From a virus, in IMG/VR virus record IMGVR_UViG_3300030333_003276, positions 16,285 through 42,309 of that record: a DNA stretch of 26,025 nucleotides; one strand, written 5' to 3'. The translations under genes were made by a program, and so were the position numbers. The notes under the pieces are model-generated. The model was not told where the DNA came from. It made no database searches and saw only the letters and a list, made by a program, of their open reading frames with translations. This document shows, piece by piece, positions 15,973 to 24,146 of this stretch; the stretch's first letter is position 1, and every line of letters begins with the position of its first letter.

Positions 15973-17065
15973 TTCTCATCCCCCAAAATCCTTGAGCTAT
16001 ATACATTCCTCTTTTAAAAGCACTTGATGCTTTTTCTATACCTCTTTTAAATTCTCTCATATAAAATTGCATCCTTTCTAGATCGCCTGCATCTTCAGCT
16101 AATCTTCCTTTTATATATTGTATTAAAGAATTAGCTTGAGTTCTAGTTATATTTATATCAAAAGACTCATCTACCATTAATTCAATATTTTTATAAACAG
16201 TTATATCTTCTTGTGTAACGCCATATATAAATACAGTGTCAGCAGATTCAGCTGCTAAAGCATCTGTATCTTCTGCAGAACTAGCTGTATCGTTATCTAG
16301 GTACCATTTTTTTAAAATTTCAATTCTTCCTGCCGTATCTGTATGACTTGCTGTAAATAGTCCATTATTACTATTATCTGCAGCACTTTCTATCCAAATA
16401 TATTTATTATCAAGATGGGCTGTTTTCTTCATAAATTCTTCTATATCATTTTTTTGAGCAGCAACAGTTCCTTCAAAGTAGCCATTAGTACTTCCTGATC
16501 TAGCAGTAAAATGAACTATAACATCTTTTATCGAAGGAGAATGATATTTAGTTTCTAAAATTAATTTACCTCCATCAGTTGCTCCACTTGGAGATTCCGC
16601 ACTTTTTACTTTATGAAAGCCTGACCATCTCCCTGAGCCTTTAATAAGTATATTATCCCCAGCTGAAAAATTACTAGAAATATCTACCCCAGCTGACCCT
16701 ACAGTAGCTCCTGAAGCAAATAAAGTTAAATTACCTTCATGGGAACCCCAGGATATAAATCTATTAAATGTATCAGTATCTATTTCTCCCTGAGAATCAT
16801 CATTGTAAACAGGAGCATATGAATACTCTATTTCTAATCCTTGATCTACACTTTCTATAGGACTTTTATATGTTCCATAAGTATCTAAATTACCAGAACT
16901 TGAAGGTATCCATTGGCCTCCTGCAGCTTCACATGTAGCTTTAGTGCTATATCCGCTTATAGTGCAATGAGCTACAGCTAAAAAGCCGCTTCCTTGAGCA
17001 GCTTCTTTTTCGACTATAGCAATCTTATTTCCTTTATTATAATAAGAGTAATCTTTAGATGCCAT
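15962..17065 (-). CDS. Virion structural protein of the neck/tail region, beta-rich with helical C terminus
   Basis: A 367-residue protein. I chose the ATG at 17065 because it has GGAGG six bases upstream; a longer frame from 17128 would overlap the previous gene by 74 bases and lacks a ribosome site. Seen: a short cysteine motif near residues 33-51 (two Cys, then GGQW), a Gly/Ser/Thr beta-rich body with an SAGDNILIKG strand pattern, and a helical, charged C-terminal quarter (about 295-360, including DLERMQFYMREFKRGIEKAS). I do not recognise a named family. The beta body with terminal helices and the location between adaptor and small virion genes suggest a structural protein of neck or tail. 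It overlaps the next start by 11 bases. Confidence 0.78.
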   Translation of the reverse strand: MASKDYSYYNKGNKIAIVEKEAAQGSGFLAVAHCTISGYSTKATCEAAGGQWIPSSSGNLDTYGTYKSPIESVDQGLEIEYSYAPVYNDDSQGEIDTDTFNRFISWGSHEGNLTLFASGATVGSAGVDISSNFSAGDNILIKGSGRWSGFHKVKSAESPSGATDGGKLILETKYHSPSIKDVIVHFTARSGSTNGYFEGTVAAQKNDIEEFMKKTAHLDNKYIWIESAADNSNNGLFTASHTDTAGRIEILKKWYLDNDTASSAEDTDALAAESADTVFIYGVTQEDITVYKNIELMVDESFDINITRTQANSLIQYIKGRLAEDAGDLERMQFYMREFKRGIEKASSAFKRGMYIAQGFWGMRNAK

Positions 17066-17336
17066 CTGAATCCTCCGTGCCAGGTTCGTAGACAGATCTT
17101 GGTATAGATTTATAAAGTCCGTCTTCATTTTTATGATGCTTGCACCTTATGTCTAAAATTCTAACAGCTTCTTTAGGTAAAGAGTAGAATCTTTGGTTTT
17201 TATTTATATCCATCCTTACAGTTTTTGTATGGCTTTCTGACAATAAAGCCATTTCTTCTAATCCGTCCTTTATATAGGCTATAGCAAAACCTGTTTTATC
17301 CATACCAACTCTATCCATAATTTCTTGTACAGTCAT
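17055..17336 (-). CDS. Small connector-region protein of unknown function
   Basis: A 93-residue protein. The N-terminal half is helical (IMDRVGMDKTGFAIAYIKDG, then LEEMALLSESHTK) and the middle holds a beta-hairpin-like stretch (MDINKNQRFYSLPKEAVRIL). The C terminus is charged and probably disordered. Similar short proteins with 'FYSLPxDavrI' segments occur in phage neck regions next to the adaptor, so a head-closure or connector-accessory role is plausible but not shown. The start overlaps the preceding stop in a TAATG arrangement. The last 11 bases overlap the next gene, whose ribosome site (GGAGG) lies inside this frame. Confidence 0.75.
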   Translation of the reverse strand: MTVQEIMDRVGMDKTGFAIAYIKDGLEEMALLSESHTKTVRMDINKNQRFYSLPKEAVRILDIRCKHHKNEDGLYKSIPRSVYEPGTEDSDGI

Positions 17337-18235
17337 TATCTCCTACCTTTCTGTTGTTGTTTTGGAGCTTTTTGCTGTCCGCCCATTAAAGCAAAAGCTG
17401 CATCGTATTGTACTTTTAACATTTCCATTCTAGACTGCATCCATTGATATTCAGCCATATTTCCTTGTAATTGTTGTTGCCAAGCCTGTATATAAGCTGC
17501 AATTTTCTGTATTTGCACTTGACCTAGCTCTGGGTCTTCTTCTGTTTCTATTAAATCAGCTGCTATATCCCACCAAGCAGACACATCTAATTGATTAGTT
17601 CCATTAGCTATAGTTCCTGCGGTTATAGCGGCTGTTAATTCTTCGTCTACACCGCCAACAGACGGGTCTTTTATTGAAGATAAATAGTGCAATAGAGATT
17701 GAATACTAGCATATATTGACACTAAGTAATATTTATCCTTAGGGAAATTTCTTATATCTTCAGAGTCGTGAGCCAATGTAGCTGCATCAGAATCTCTTTT
17801 TGGATCATTGTTTATATAATAAACTTTAAAGCCGTTATTAGAACTTCCAGGCGCAGGAAAAACTGATATTTTACCGTTATCTGCTAACATATATACAGGG
17901 TTATACTTAGATGCAAAATGTATACTATCTGCATCAGTAACTCTACTTTCGAGAGCTGGGCTTATTTGTGTGCATTTTCTATAGTCTCCATCAGTCCCAG
18001 TTTCTCTCATAATTCTAAGTATTCTACCTTTTATAGCTAAACTATTATTAGTTTCAGTATCTGAAGATGTCACTGTTTGAAATAAGTAAGAATCCTCAGG
18101 CTTTAAAGCTATGCATCTATTAGTAACATCATAAACTCCATCATGAAGGAATTGAGTCAATTCAGTATTACTAGGGGCATTGCCACTATTTATTGTTAAG
18201 CCTGTTAAAGCATTTACTTGATTTGCAAAAGTCAT
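17336..18235 (-). CDS. Probable head-tail connector/adaptor protein
   Basis: A 299-residue protein that opens with a helical segment and a short motif (NALTGLTINSGNAPSNTELT, then QFLHDGVYDVTNRC), has a beta-rich middle (about 70-140, including NPVYMLADNGKISVFPAP), returns to helix (DKYYLVSIYASIQSLLHYL) and ends with a Gln/Lys/Arg-rich tail. Helix, beta insert, helix is typical of neck adaptors that dock under the portal. No catalytic motif or membrane segment is seen. It is the first gene after the head genes and overlaps the next by TAATG, so both are likely co-translated. The exact family is not recognised; the call rests on position and pattern. Confidence 0.68.
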   Translation of the reverse strand: MTFANQVNALTGLTINSGNAPSNTELTQFLHDGVYDVTNRCIALKPEDSYLFQTVTSSDTETNNSLAIKGRILRIMRETGTDGDYRKCTQISPALESRVTDADSIHFASKYNPVYMLADNGKISVFPAPGSSNNGFKVYYINNDPKRDSDAATLAHDSEDIRNFPKDKYYLVSIYASIQSLLHYLSSIKDPSVGGVDEELTAAITAGTIANGTNQLDVSAWWDIAADLIETEEDPELGQVQIQKIAAYIQAWQQQLQGNMAEYQWMQSRMEMLKVQYDAAFALMGGQQKAPKQQQKGRR

Positions 18236-18250
18236 TTATCTCCTTAATTA

Positions 18251-18293
18251 CCTACCCCCCTAGAGAAGAACCCATCTTCAGTAGGAGGGCAGG
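18251..18293 (-). promoter_or_regulatory. Two-stem RNA hairpin between decoration-like gene and connector gene
   Basis: In minus-strand RNA, CCTGCCCTCC (18293-18284) pairs over ten positions with GGGGGGTAGG (18260-18251), using two G-U pairs. After a four-by-four internal loop, GAAGA (18279-18275) pairs with TCTTC (18269-18265) around a five-base loop. The two G-U pairs would be A-C mismatches in plus-strand RNA, so the structure is strand-specific to the genes' sense. No run of U follows, so it is not a standard intrinsic terminator. It may be a weak terminator, processing site or stability element separating abundant head mRNA from the connector genes. Confidence 0.6.
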
Positions 18294-18318
18294 ATTTATT
18301 TTTATTAGCTATTAATCA

Positions 18319-18804
18319 CTAAGCAGCCCATGCTACCGCTGCACTTACAACGATACGTCCATCAGGCTGTGTTACCACTAAGTATACTGTATCTGCACCA
18401 GCTTCTGTGATATCGATTTCACATGTGCCAGTTGCATCTGTTATTCCTATCCCAGATTGATTAGCAGTAATAGGGACTATTACCCCAGCACCACCATCTG
18501 CAATAGTAGTAACAGCAGAGTCTAGAGCTAGTCCAGCTGCATCTGATGATACATAGTAATTAAAAGACACTGGATGATCTACAGCCGCTCCTGCAGCATC
18601 ATTAAACTGAACTACAAACTCTACTGTAGCGCCATCTGCCACAGAAGTAGCTGAAGGTGTTATAGTGCATTGAGTTGAGTCAGCATCAAGTGCATTTAAT
18701 TCAGCTAAAGAAACAGAAGTTGCCGATAATTCAGCAAGCTTTTGCGCTTTAGCATCAGTGATTTCGCTACTAGGGTTGCCAGCAACCCAGAATTTAGTTG
18801 CCAT
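18319..18804 (-). CDS. Ala/Val/Thr-rich Ig-like virion surface protein
   Basis: A 161-residue protein with a short helical N terminus (about 1-40) followed by an Ig/Big-like domain: TITPSATSVADGATVEFVVQ, then a DHPVSFNYYVSS strand, a GAGVIVPITANQSG segment and a C-terminal ADTVYLVVTQPDG strand. This order resembles bacterial Ig-like (Big_1/Big_2 type) folds that phages use on capsids and tails to bind carbohydrate or surfaces. It is acidic and lacks Lys beyond the N terminus. It follows the 149-residue protein by 10 bases with a GGGGG-containing ribosome site. A structured RNA hairpin follows its stop codon. Decoration or head-fibre function is inferred. Confidence 0.75.
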   Translation of the reverse strand: MATKFWVAGNPSSEITDAKAQKLAELSATSVSLAELNALDADSTQCTITPSATSVADGATVEFVVQFNDAAGAAVDHPVSFNYYVSSDAAGLALDSAVTTIADGGAGVIVPITANQSGIGITDATGTCEIDITEAGADTVYLVVTQPDGRIVVSAAVAWAA

Positions 18805-18814
18805 ATTCTACCCC

Positions 18815-19264
18815 CTATAGTATTGCGTATTTAATATAAATACGACAGTTACCATCTCCATGAGCAGAAGAAACAACTTTTATGTCGTCTTCTCCAACCC
18901 TGAAGATGCATTGATCTGTGTCTATAGTAGTAGGAACAACTCGTGCCTTATCAGTTCCTCCTGACATTGCACTTGTAATAGCCGTTCCTCCATTTTGAAG
19001 AGTATATGTTTTACTAGTAACATTTTCTCCATTAGGAACTATTAACCATACATCTTGAATTTCAAAATCAAAAGGTACAGTAAATGTAACATCTTCACCG
19101 TTGCCAAGGTCGTTAACTCGAAGCTCTATTAAACCTTCTTTAACCTCTGCAGTAGAAACTCCGTCACCACTATCAGTTGCTGTCATCGCATATGCTGCTT
19201 GACTGTCAACCACTTTATCTATAAGTGAGTCAAGTTTATTTGACCCATATAATGGATTTGCCAT
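18815..19264 (-). CDS. Small beta-rich virion protein, possible capsid decoration or stabilising protein
   Basis: A 149-residue Val/Thr/Gly/Asp-rich protein starting 11 bases after the capsid stop. It alternates polar and aliphatic residues typical of beta sandwiches (VTFTVPFDFEIQDVWLIVPN). It has a short helical N terminus and two Cys residues in the C-terminal third. I do not recognise a named family. Position next to the capsid gene, small size and beta content suggest head decoration or head-fibre function; this is inference. A strong GGAG ribosome site supports the start. Confidence 0.72.
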   Translation of the reverse strand: MANPLYGSNKLDSLIDKVVDSQAAYAMTATDSGDGVSTAEVKEGLIELRVNDLGNGEDVTFTVPFDFEIQDVWLIVPNGENVTSKTYTLQNGGTAITSAMSGGTDKARVVPTTIDTDQCIFRVGEDDIKVVSSAHGDGNCRIYIKYAIL

Positions 19265-19275
19265 AATCTAACTCC

Positions 19276-20832
19276 TTATACCCAAAGGGCGTGTGTTTCA
19301 GGGCAGCACCATTCCATACCAGCTTCAGTAAGGATTTGGTCTACTCTACGATCGACCCCAGAGTTCTCTAAAGTTTGAACTCCCACGTAGACACCTGTGT
19401 CTCTGTTAATACCATTACCAACTAATGGACGATATGCACAATATTTCATGTTAATACCTAACATTTTAACATTTGTGCTGTCTAAGTGAACGTTTCTTGC
19501 AACATTCATATCACCATATACAGTTGATATAGTTGAAATATCTACACCAAACACTTTCTTCTTACCTGTTAAAGACATTTCTGCTCTTAGGTTTGGAGAT
19601 TGTTGTAGATTATTCATGAAATATCCAGATAATTTATGTAGCCAATTGTATGTTGTTGTATCACAGAAAAATACAGTTGAACCAGCATTATTATATCTAG
19701 GATCTAGCATTGCTGATAGATCTTCCAAGAAATCATCTTGTGTTTTAGTGCCGTGAGGTAATGTGAAAGAATTACCATATTGAGAAATATAGTCAACTGC
19801 TCCTTGAGTAGTACCATAAGTAGCACTTTGTCTACCAAATAGTAGAGAATTTTCAATATCCCATTTGTGCTCAATTAGCTTTTCTTTCCATATTCTTGCC
19901 CACTCATCGCCTTCATACTTAAGAACAGTAGCTCTATCTGTATTGTTCATCACTGCTGATGTTTTCCAGATTTGAGTTTGTCCGTGAGCAGTACTGTAAG
20001 GCTGATCTTGCCATGTTTCTGGGTAACCAGAACCAGCAGCGTGAGCAGTACCTACTACATAACATTTGAAAGACTCCATAAATTCAGTAGAGTTTGTTAC
20101 AGATGTTATTGAGGCATCGTGCCCTAAACCGCCACTCACACCACCTGTAGCAGCATCAGTAGTAGTAGCGTTAGTAAATCTAACATTACCACCAGAAGCT
20201 TTCACACAAGTAGCATTTACAACAGCTTTATTTACAACTGCACTATTAGCTGTAGCAGCTTCTGGATATATATCCATATCTACAGAATTAACTTTCCATA
20301 GAGTGTATCCAGTTACTGTACCAGCTTGTGAGCCAGTTGTACCGCCGCTTTCAGCGTGAGGCACTTTGATTAATTGACCAGGAACAAAAAACTTAGGCTG
20401 AGTTCCATTAACACCCTCAGCGTAGCTTATTGTTTGGCCATATATATTACTATGATTACCATTTGCATTATAATCAGTAAAGAAACTAAAAGTATATATA
20501 TCTCCTGCAGCTGGATTTAAATCACCAGCATCAGGCGCTGTTCCACTAGGTGTAGCAGAAGCAGATGAGCTTACATCACTCATATATGCATATCTTTTAG
20601 TATAAGACGATCTTTTTTCAGAAAATTTGAAAGAAGGATCATCTGTAGGTTTTTTAGCAACCATGCTAACAAACCTGAAGAACGGATCTTGAGATAAAGC
20701 TAACTCAGATACATAATCGCCGAAATTATACTTTCTGCGTAACGCACCCGTATTTAACTGTACCGAAGATTCGCCTCTTTCTATTGAACCAGAAGTATAA
20801 TTACTCCCAGTTACATTTAGAATATCAGACAT
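19276..20832 (-). CDS. Major capsid protein
   Basis: A 518-residue protein directly after portal and scaffold, the expected place for the head shell protein. N-terminal residues about 25-80 (LNTGALRRKYNFGDYV, then DPFFRFVS and FKFSEKR) look like the N-arm/E-loop start of HK97-fold capsid proteins. The stretch from about 85 to 265 is Gly/Thr/Ser/Ala-rich and beta-like, probably an extended or inserted surface domain. From about 300 a helical region (EWARIWKEKLIEHKWDIENS) and FLEDLSAMLDPRYNN resemble the spine helix and P/A domain of large marine-phage capsid proteins. Its mean composition (Asn, Thr, Tyr, few Lys) differs from the flanking scaffold. The strong AAGGAG site lies partly in a hairpin, suggesting controlled high expression. 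The HK97 fold is inferred from position and pattern, not from a match. Confidence 0.85.
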   Translation of the reverse strand: MSDILNVTGSNYTSGSIERGESSVQLNTGALRRKYNFGDYVSELALSQDPFFRFVSMVAKKPTDDPSFKFSEKRSSYTKRYAYMSDVSSSASATPSGTAPDAGDLNPAAGDIYTFSFFTDYNANGNHSNIYGQTISYAEGVNGTQPKFFVPGQLIKVPHAESGGTTGSQAGTVTGYTLWKVNSVDMDIYPEAATANSAVVNKAVVNATCVKASGGNVRFTNATTTDAATGGVSGGLGHDASITSVTNSTEFMESFKCYVVGTAHAAGSGYPETWQDQPYSTAHGQTQIWKTSAVMNNTDRATVLKYEGDEWARIWKEKLIEHKWDIENSLLFGRQSATYGTTQGAVDYISQYGNSFTLPHGTKTQDDFLEDLSAMLDPRYNNAGSTVFFCDTTTYNWLHKLSGYFMNNLQQSPNLRAEMSLTGKKKVFGVDISTISTVYGDMNVARNVHLDSTNVKMLGINMKYCAYRPLVGNGINRDTGVYVGVQTLENSGVDRRVDQILTEAGMEWCCPETHALWV

Positions 20833-20834
20833 TA

Positions 20835-20872
20835 GTCTATCTCCTTATACTTTAATTAAAGTCTAGATAGAC
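20835..20872 (-). promoter_or_regulatory. Nested RNA hairpin in the leader of the major capsid gene, next to its ribosome site
   Basis: In the minus-strand RNA, GTCTATCT (20872-20865) pairs perfectly with AGATAGAC (20842-20835). Inside lies a perfect 14-base palindrome, ACTTTAATTAAAGT (20862-20849), which can form a second stem. The right arm begins inside the Shine-Dalgarno (AAGGAG) and ends two bases before the capsid ATG. The structure could limit ribosome access, mark an RNase processing site or stabilise the capsid mRNA. This is seen in the sequence; the function is inferred. Confidence 0.5.
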
Positions 20873-20892
20873 GAATATAAAACTATATAAGC

Positions 20893-21798
20893 CTACCCAA
20901 ACAGGTTATCTACACTATCGTCAAACCCAAGGATGTTTTCAAATACAGATCTTTCCTCTGATACTTGACCTCCTTGACTGTTTGCTCCACTCGCAGACGT
21001 AGGCATGTTTCTGACACTTTTCATTTGGTTCATCATTTGCTCTTTAGTGTTTGTGGCTACATTTTGAGCTGCCTTATCTCTATTTAAGAGATAATGAATA
21101 TCGTCTAAAGACATAATGTGACCTTTTGCTTGCTCTTTAAAAGCTTCAAACTCTTGGTCGCTCATATTTTGACGTTTCTTAAACTCCATTTCTTGCATTG
21201 CTTTTTTACGAATGCTTTGCATAGCCATAGCTCTTTTTTGTTCTGTTTTAACAACTTCGCCAACTCTTTTATTGACTAAGCCATCTACGTGAGCATTCAT
21301 AACTTTAGCACTGTCAGAATCAGGGTCTTGCATTGCCTCATTAGCGTCAAACACAAAATCTTCATCAAGCTTTAATTTTTCTTGAATAGATTTAGCAGGT
21401 TTTCCACCGCCTGTTAAGTAATCCCTAACATGATCTACTAGTCCGCTATCATTTTTCATAGCTTGGAGAATAGGCGTAAACTTTTCAACTTGTTTAAACT
21501 TATCTCTCCATTTAATGGCCTCTCTACTGCTATCAGTATATCGTTTTTGCCAGTCTGTGCCATTATTCGACTGTTCTGCTACATTATTGGAGCCAGAGTC
21601 TTGTGTATTGCGAGTTACCTGTACGGGGTCGCTTGGTTGACTTTGGGTTACCTCAGCATCTTGTATTCCACCGTTGACCTGATTTTCAAGTCCTTCAAAG
21701 AATGCTTTGGAGCCTGCTTTAGTACTTTCTATATCCTCAAATGTTTGAGAACTATCCATACCAATATCAGGGTTACCTTGTTCTTTCTTAGGATCCAT
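20893..21798 (-). CDS. Probable scaffolding / capsid assembly protein
   Basis: A 301-residue, highly charged, low-hydrophobicity protein between portal and major capsid genes, which is the standard place for the scaffold that guides procapsid assembly and then leaves. Seen: a Gln/Asp/Ser-rich disordered N-terminal third, a helical stretch beginning near WQKRYTDSSREAIKWRDKF, a Lys/Met/Gln-rich coiled-coil middle (about 170-225), a Gln/Asn/Ser-rich linker, and a short conserved-looking tail FENILGFDDSVDNLFG. Scaffold proteins often bind the coat protein through a short C-terminal segment, which the tail could be. The start follows a strong GGGAGGG ribosome site. The call rests on position and composition rather than on a specific motif. 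Confidence 0.75.
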   Translation of the reverse strand: MDPKKEQGNPDIGMDSSQTFEDIESTKAGSKAFFEGLENQVNGGIQDAEVTQSQPSDPVQVTRNTQDSGSNNVAEQSNNGTDWQKRYTDSSREAIKWRDKFKQVEKFTPILQAMKNDSGLVDHVRDYLTGGGKPAKSIQEKLKLDEDFVFDANEAMQDPDSDSAKVMNAHVDGLVNKRVGEVVKTEQKRAMAMQSIRKKAMQEMEFKKRQNMSDQEFEAFKEQAKGHIMSLDDIHYLLNRDKAAQNVATNTKEQMMNQMKSVRNMPTSASGANSQGGQVSEERSVFENILGFDDSVDNLFG

Positions 21799-21835
21799 AA
21801 ATCCCTCCCTATTTTACGGTTATTTATTGCGTATA

Positions 21836-24139
21836 TTACTCAGACTTTTTCTCTCTTTCCAAGTCTTTTCTATAATTCTGTAATAAGTCTTGAGCTCTTG
21901 ACTGCATTAATAAGGCATCATTGCCCATAGTTTGAACTTGATCCTTCATTTTTAAGTCTTGCTCTGTCTCATTTTTTTCCATTTTATGCTTAACTTCTTC
22001 TTTCTTTTTATTAATCTCGACTTCAGCTTGCATAACTTTTCCTTTAATACCAGCTTGAACAAGTTGTCTTTCAAGGGTTTCAATAGTACCTTCCTTATCT
22101 TTAAGAGCTTCTTGTAATTGCCCAAGCTGTCCTTGCATTTGAGCATACATGCTCTTGCGTTTTGCAATTGTCATTTTATTTTTTATATCTGTTTCAGCTA
22201 AGACAGCTATATCGTCAATAACTCCTAACTGCATTAATTGCTTTAATTCTTCTAAATAAGCCCATCTATTTATAGGTAAAGTCGAACCTGATATTACACG
22301 TATGTCAAATTTATGAGCAGATATATCCATAGATTTTCCTATAGCTTCTCCCATATCATTATATATAGGAATATTTATTTCTTGAGTTTTACCTTCCTGT
22401 ATTGCACTAGGCTGTATAATTCTAAATCTTTTATTAGCTGTATAGGTAGCTTGAGCGTAATTAATGACAACTTGACCTAATTGCTTTAAAGCTGGCTCTA
22501 TACATGTAGACATCCATTGCTTAATTCTTCTAGTTCCATATTCATCTAAAGCCAACATACCTCTATAAGTTTCGCTAGCACCTCTAGAATCTCCCATCAT
22601 AGAGCTGTATATTCCTGCTAAATACTCCATGTCTGATTTACCTTCTTGAACTATTTGGAAAAAAGCATTAGATAATGGTGCTGGTTGAACAGGTGTAGGA
22701 GGAGTTACTCCAGGTCTAATAGGAAGCAACGCTCCAGGACTTGATGAATATTTTTCCCAAGTCTCTGTATCTACACTACCTTCTTCATACATCCATCTTA
22801 AGCTAGAACCTAAAGATGCATTATGCACCATAATTTGATGAGCTTTATTTATTTCTTGCTGCTTTCCTATTAAAGGTGCAACAGCACTAATAGGATAAGG
22901 TGTTCCTGTCCATTTAAAGTGAAAAGGGACTATAGGATACTCAGTAACAGATTCTGGTAAAACTTTTTCATACAGTAATTGATCTCCAGCTACACAAGTC
23001 TGTTTTATTCTAGTTGTGTAAAAATCTATTTTATCTATAATATTTTCAGCTATAATAGGTTGTTGTGATAGTATTTTAAATTCTTTTTCAGATATAATTA
23101 CATTTTCTACCTTAGATGCCTCTGCTTGTAATTTACTCATACATTCTTGTTGGTAAACTTGTAATTGTTGCTGCATCATTTGTTGAGCTTTTTCCATTTC
23201 CAACTGATATCTTTCAGGAAGCATTTTTCCTTCTTGTACAGCTAACTCCATTTGTTTTTGCTGTTCTAACATTGAAACTTGCATTTCTTTTTGTTGCTCC
23301 ATAACCATTACTTCGCATTGTTTTGCAAGTTGCTCTAATACTTCTTTATTAGGAGGTATTCTATAAAATAAATTAACATATAAAACTTTTACCTTTTCGT
23401 ATACTTCAAAAAATTCTACTAATACATCTTCTTGTCCACTTGCATCAGACGCATGTCCCATTTGTTCGTTTGCGTCATTATACATAAATAATTTTTGCTC
23501 ATCATCTCCCATCTTCCTAACAGAATAACCTCTTTGGCTTTGCTCATCGCTGCTAGCCTTTTTAATTTTTAATCTACTTTCAGGAAATAGTTTAATTAAA
23601 TGATTTTTAGGAAGAACTTTTCTAATCATAATATATGCTGCATCTTTAAAAAGCATATCTCTTGACTTAGGGTCTATATAAACATCAAATGGCTCAGGTT
23701 GCTGAACTACAACTTCGCCCATTCCATTGTCTGCATTTGGATCTACAGAAACTAGTAAATAGCCCATTCCTTTAGTAACGCAATCATTGACTGCATTATT
23801 ATAAAGAGTTTGCCCATTAGAATTTGCCCAAATATAATCTGATAAATCTGAAATTACAGAAGCAACATCTGTATCAGAACCATCTACTCCAATAGCTTGC
23901 CATCTTGGACTATTTGCTGTAGCATAAAAATTTAACATTTCAACTACAGGAAGAATCCTGTTAATTGTAAATGTAGGCATTCCTTGTTCTTCAAGAGCGT
24001 CTTTTTCTGTTTTAGTTAATTGTTCATCGTGAGCGAATTCGTAACCTTTTTGATTAACAAATTCCCATTGTTTTCTCGTGTATCCATTTGAAAGATTCCA
24101 AAGTTGTCTTACTTCGTCAGCTCTTTTTTTCCTAGCCAT
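21836..24139 (-). CDS. Portal protein (P22-like)
   Basis: A 767-residue protein matching the P22-type portal pattern. Portals form the dodecameric ring at the head vertex through which DNA is packaged and ejected. Seen: an N-terminal helical region, TFTINRILPVVEMLN near 56-70 followed by the NSPRW segment, VTKGMGYLLV near 121, EPFDVYIDPKSRD near 149, a PYPISAVAPLIGKQQEINKA region near 414, and a long charged coiled coil over roughly the last 80 residues. This order is typical of P22-like portals. Residues about 265-346 are an unusual Gln/Met/Glu-rich coiled coil inserted in the wing region. The start has a clear GGAGAATT ribosome site. It sits upstream of scaffold and capsid genes as expected. 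I found no sign of truncation. Confidence 0.9.
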   Translation of the reverse strand: MARKKRADEVRQLWNLSNGYTRKQWEFVNQKGYEFAHDEQLTKTEKDALEEQGMPTFTINRILPVVEMLNFYATANSPRWQAIGVDGSDTDVASVISDLSDYIWANSNGQTLYNNAVNDCVTKGMGYLLVSVDPNADNGMGEVVVQQPEPFDVYIDPKSRDMLFKDAAYIMIRKVLPKNHLIKLFPESRLKIKKASSDEQSQRGYSVRKMGDDEQKLFMYNDANEQMGHASDASGQEDVLVEFFEVYEKVKVLYVNLFYRIPPNKEVLEQLAKQCEVMVMEQQKEMQVSMLEQQKQMELAVQEGKMLPERYQLEMEKAQQMMQQQLQVYQQECMSKLQAEASKVENVIISEKEFKILSQQPIIAENIIDKIDFYTTRIKQTCVAGDQLLYEKVLPESVTEYPIVPFHFKWTGTPYPISAVAPLIGKQQEINKAHQIMVHNASLGSSLRWMYEEGSVDTETWEKYSSSPGALLPIRPGVTPPTPVQPAPLSNAFFQIVQEGKSDMEYLAGIYSSMMGDSRGASETYRGMLALDEYGTRRIKQWMSTCIEPALKQLGQVVINYAQATYTANKRFRIIQPSAIQEGKTQEINIPIYNDMGEAIGKSMDISAHKFDIRVISGSTLPINRWAYLEELKQLMQLGVIDDIAVLAETDIKNKMTIAKRKSMYAQMQGQLGQLQEALKDKEGTIETLERQLVQAGIKGKVMQAEVEINKKKEEVKHKMEKNETEQDLKMKDQVQTMGNDALLMQSRAQDLLQNYRKDLEREKKSE

Positions 24140-24146
24140 AATTCTC

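Noticed and set aside
17066-17128. Longer start for the 367-residue protein
   Set aside because: It would overlap the preceding gene by 74 bases; the ATG at 17065 has GGAGG at ideal distance.
20066-20359. Plus-strand open frame of 97 codons
   Set aside because: Antisense to the beta-rich part of the capsid gene, with no ribosome site context; Val/Thr/Pro composition mirrors the capsid codons.
20873-20892. Promoter before the capsid gene
   Set aside because: The TATA-rich stretch (CTTATATAG) lacks a convincing -35 partner and such stretches occur throughout this AT-rich sequence.
21463-21930. Plus-strand open frame of 155 codons
   Set aside because: It runs antisense across the portal/scaffold junction, has no gene-like neighbours on that strand and its hydrophobic composition is what reverse complements of charged coiled-coil genes give.
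21952-22167. Minus-strand 71-codon frame inside the portal gene
   Set aside because: It is a Lys/Leu-rich out-of-frame reading of the portal C-terminal coiled coil, with no independent start signal.
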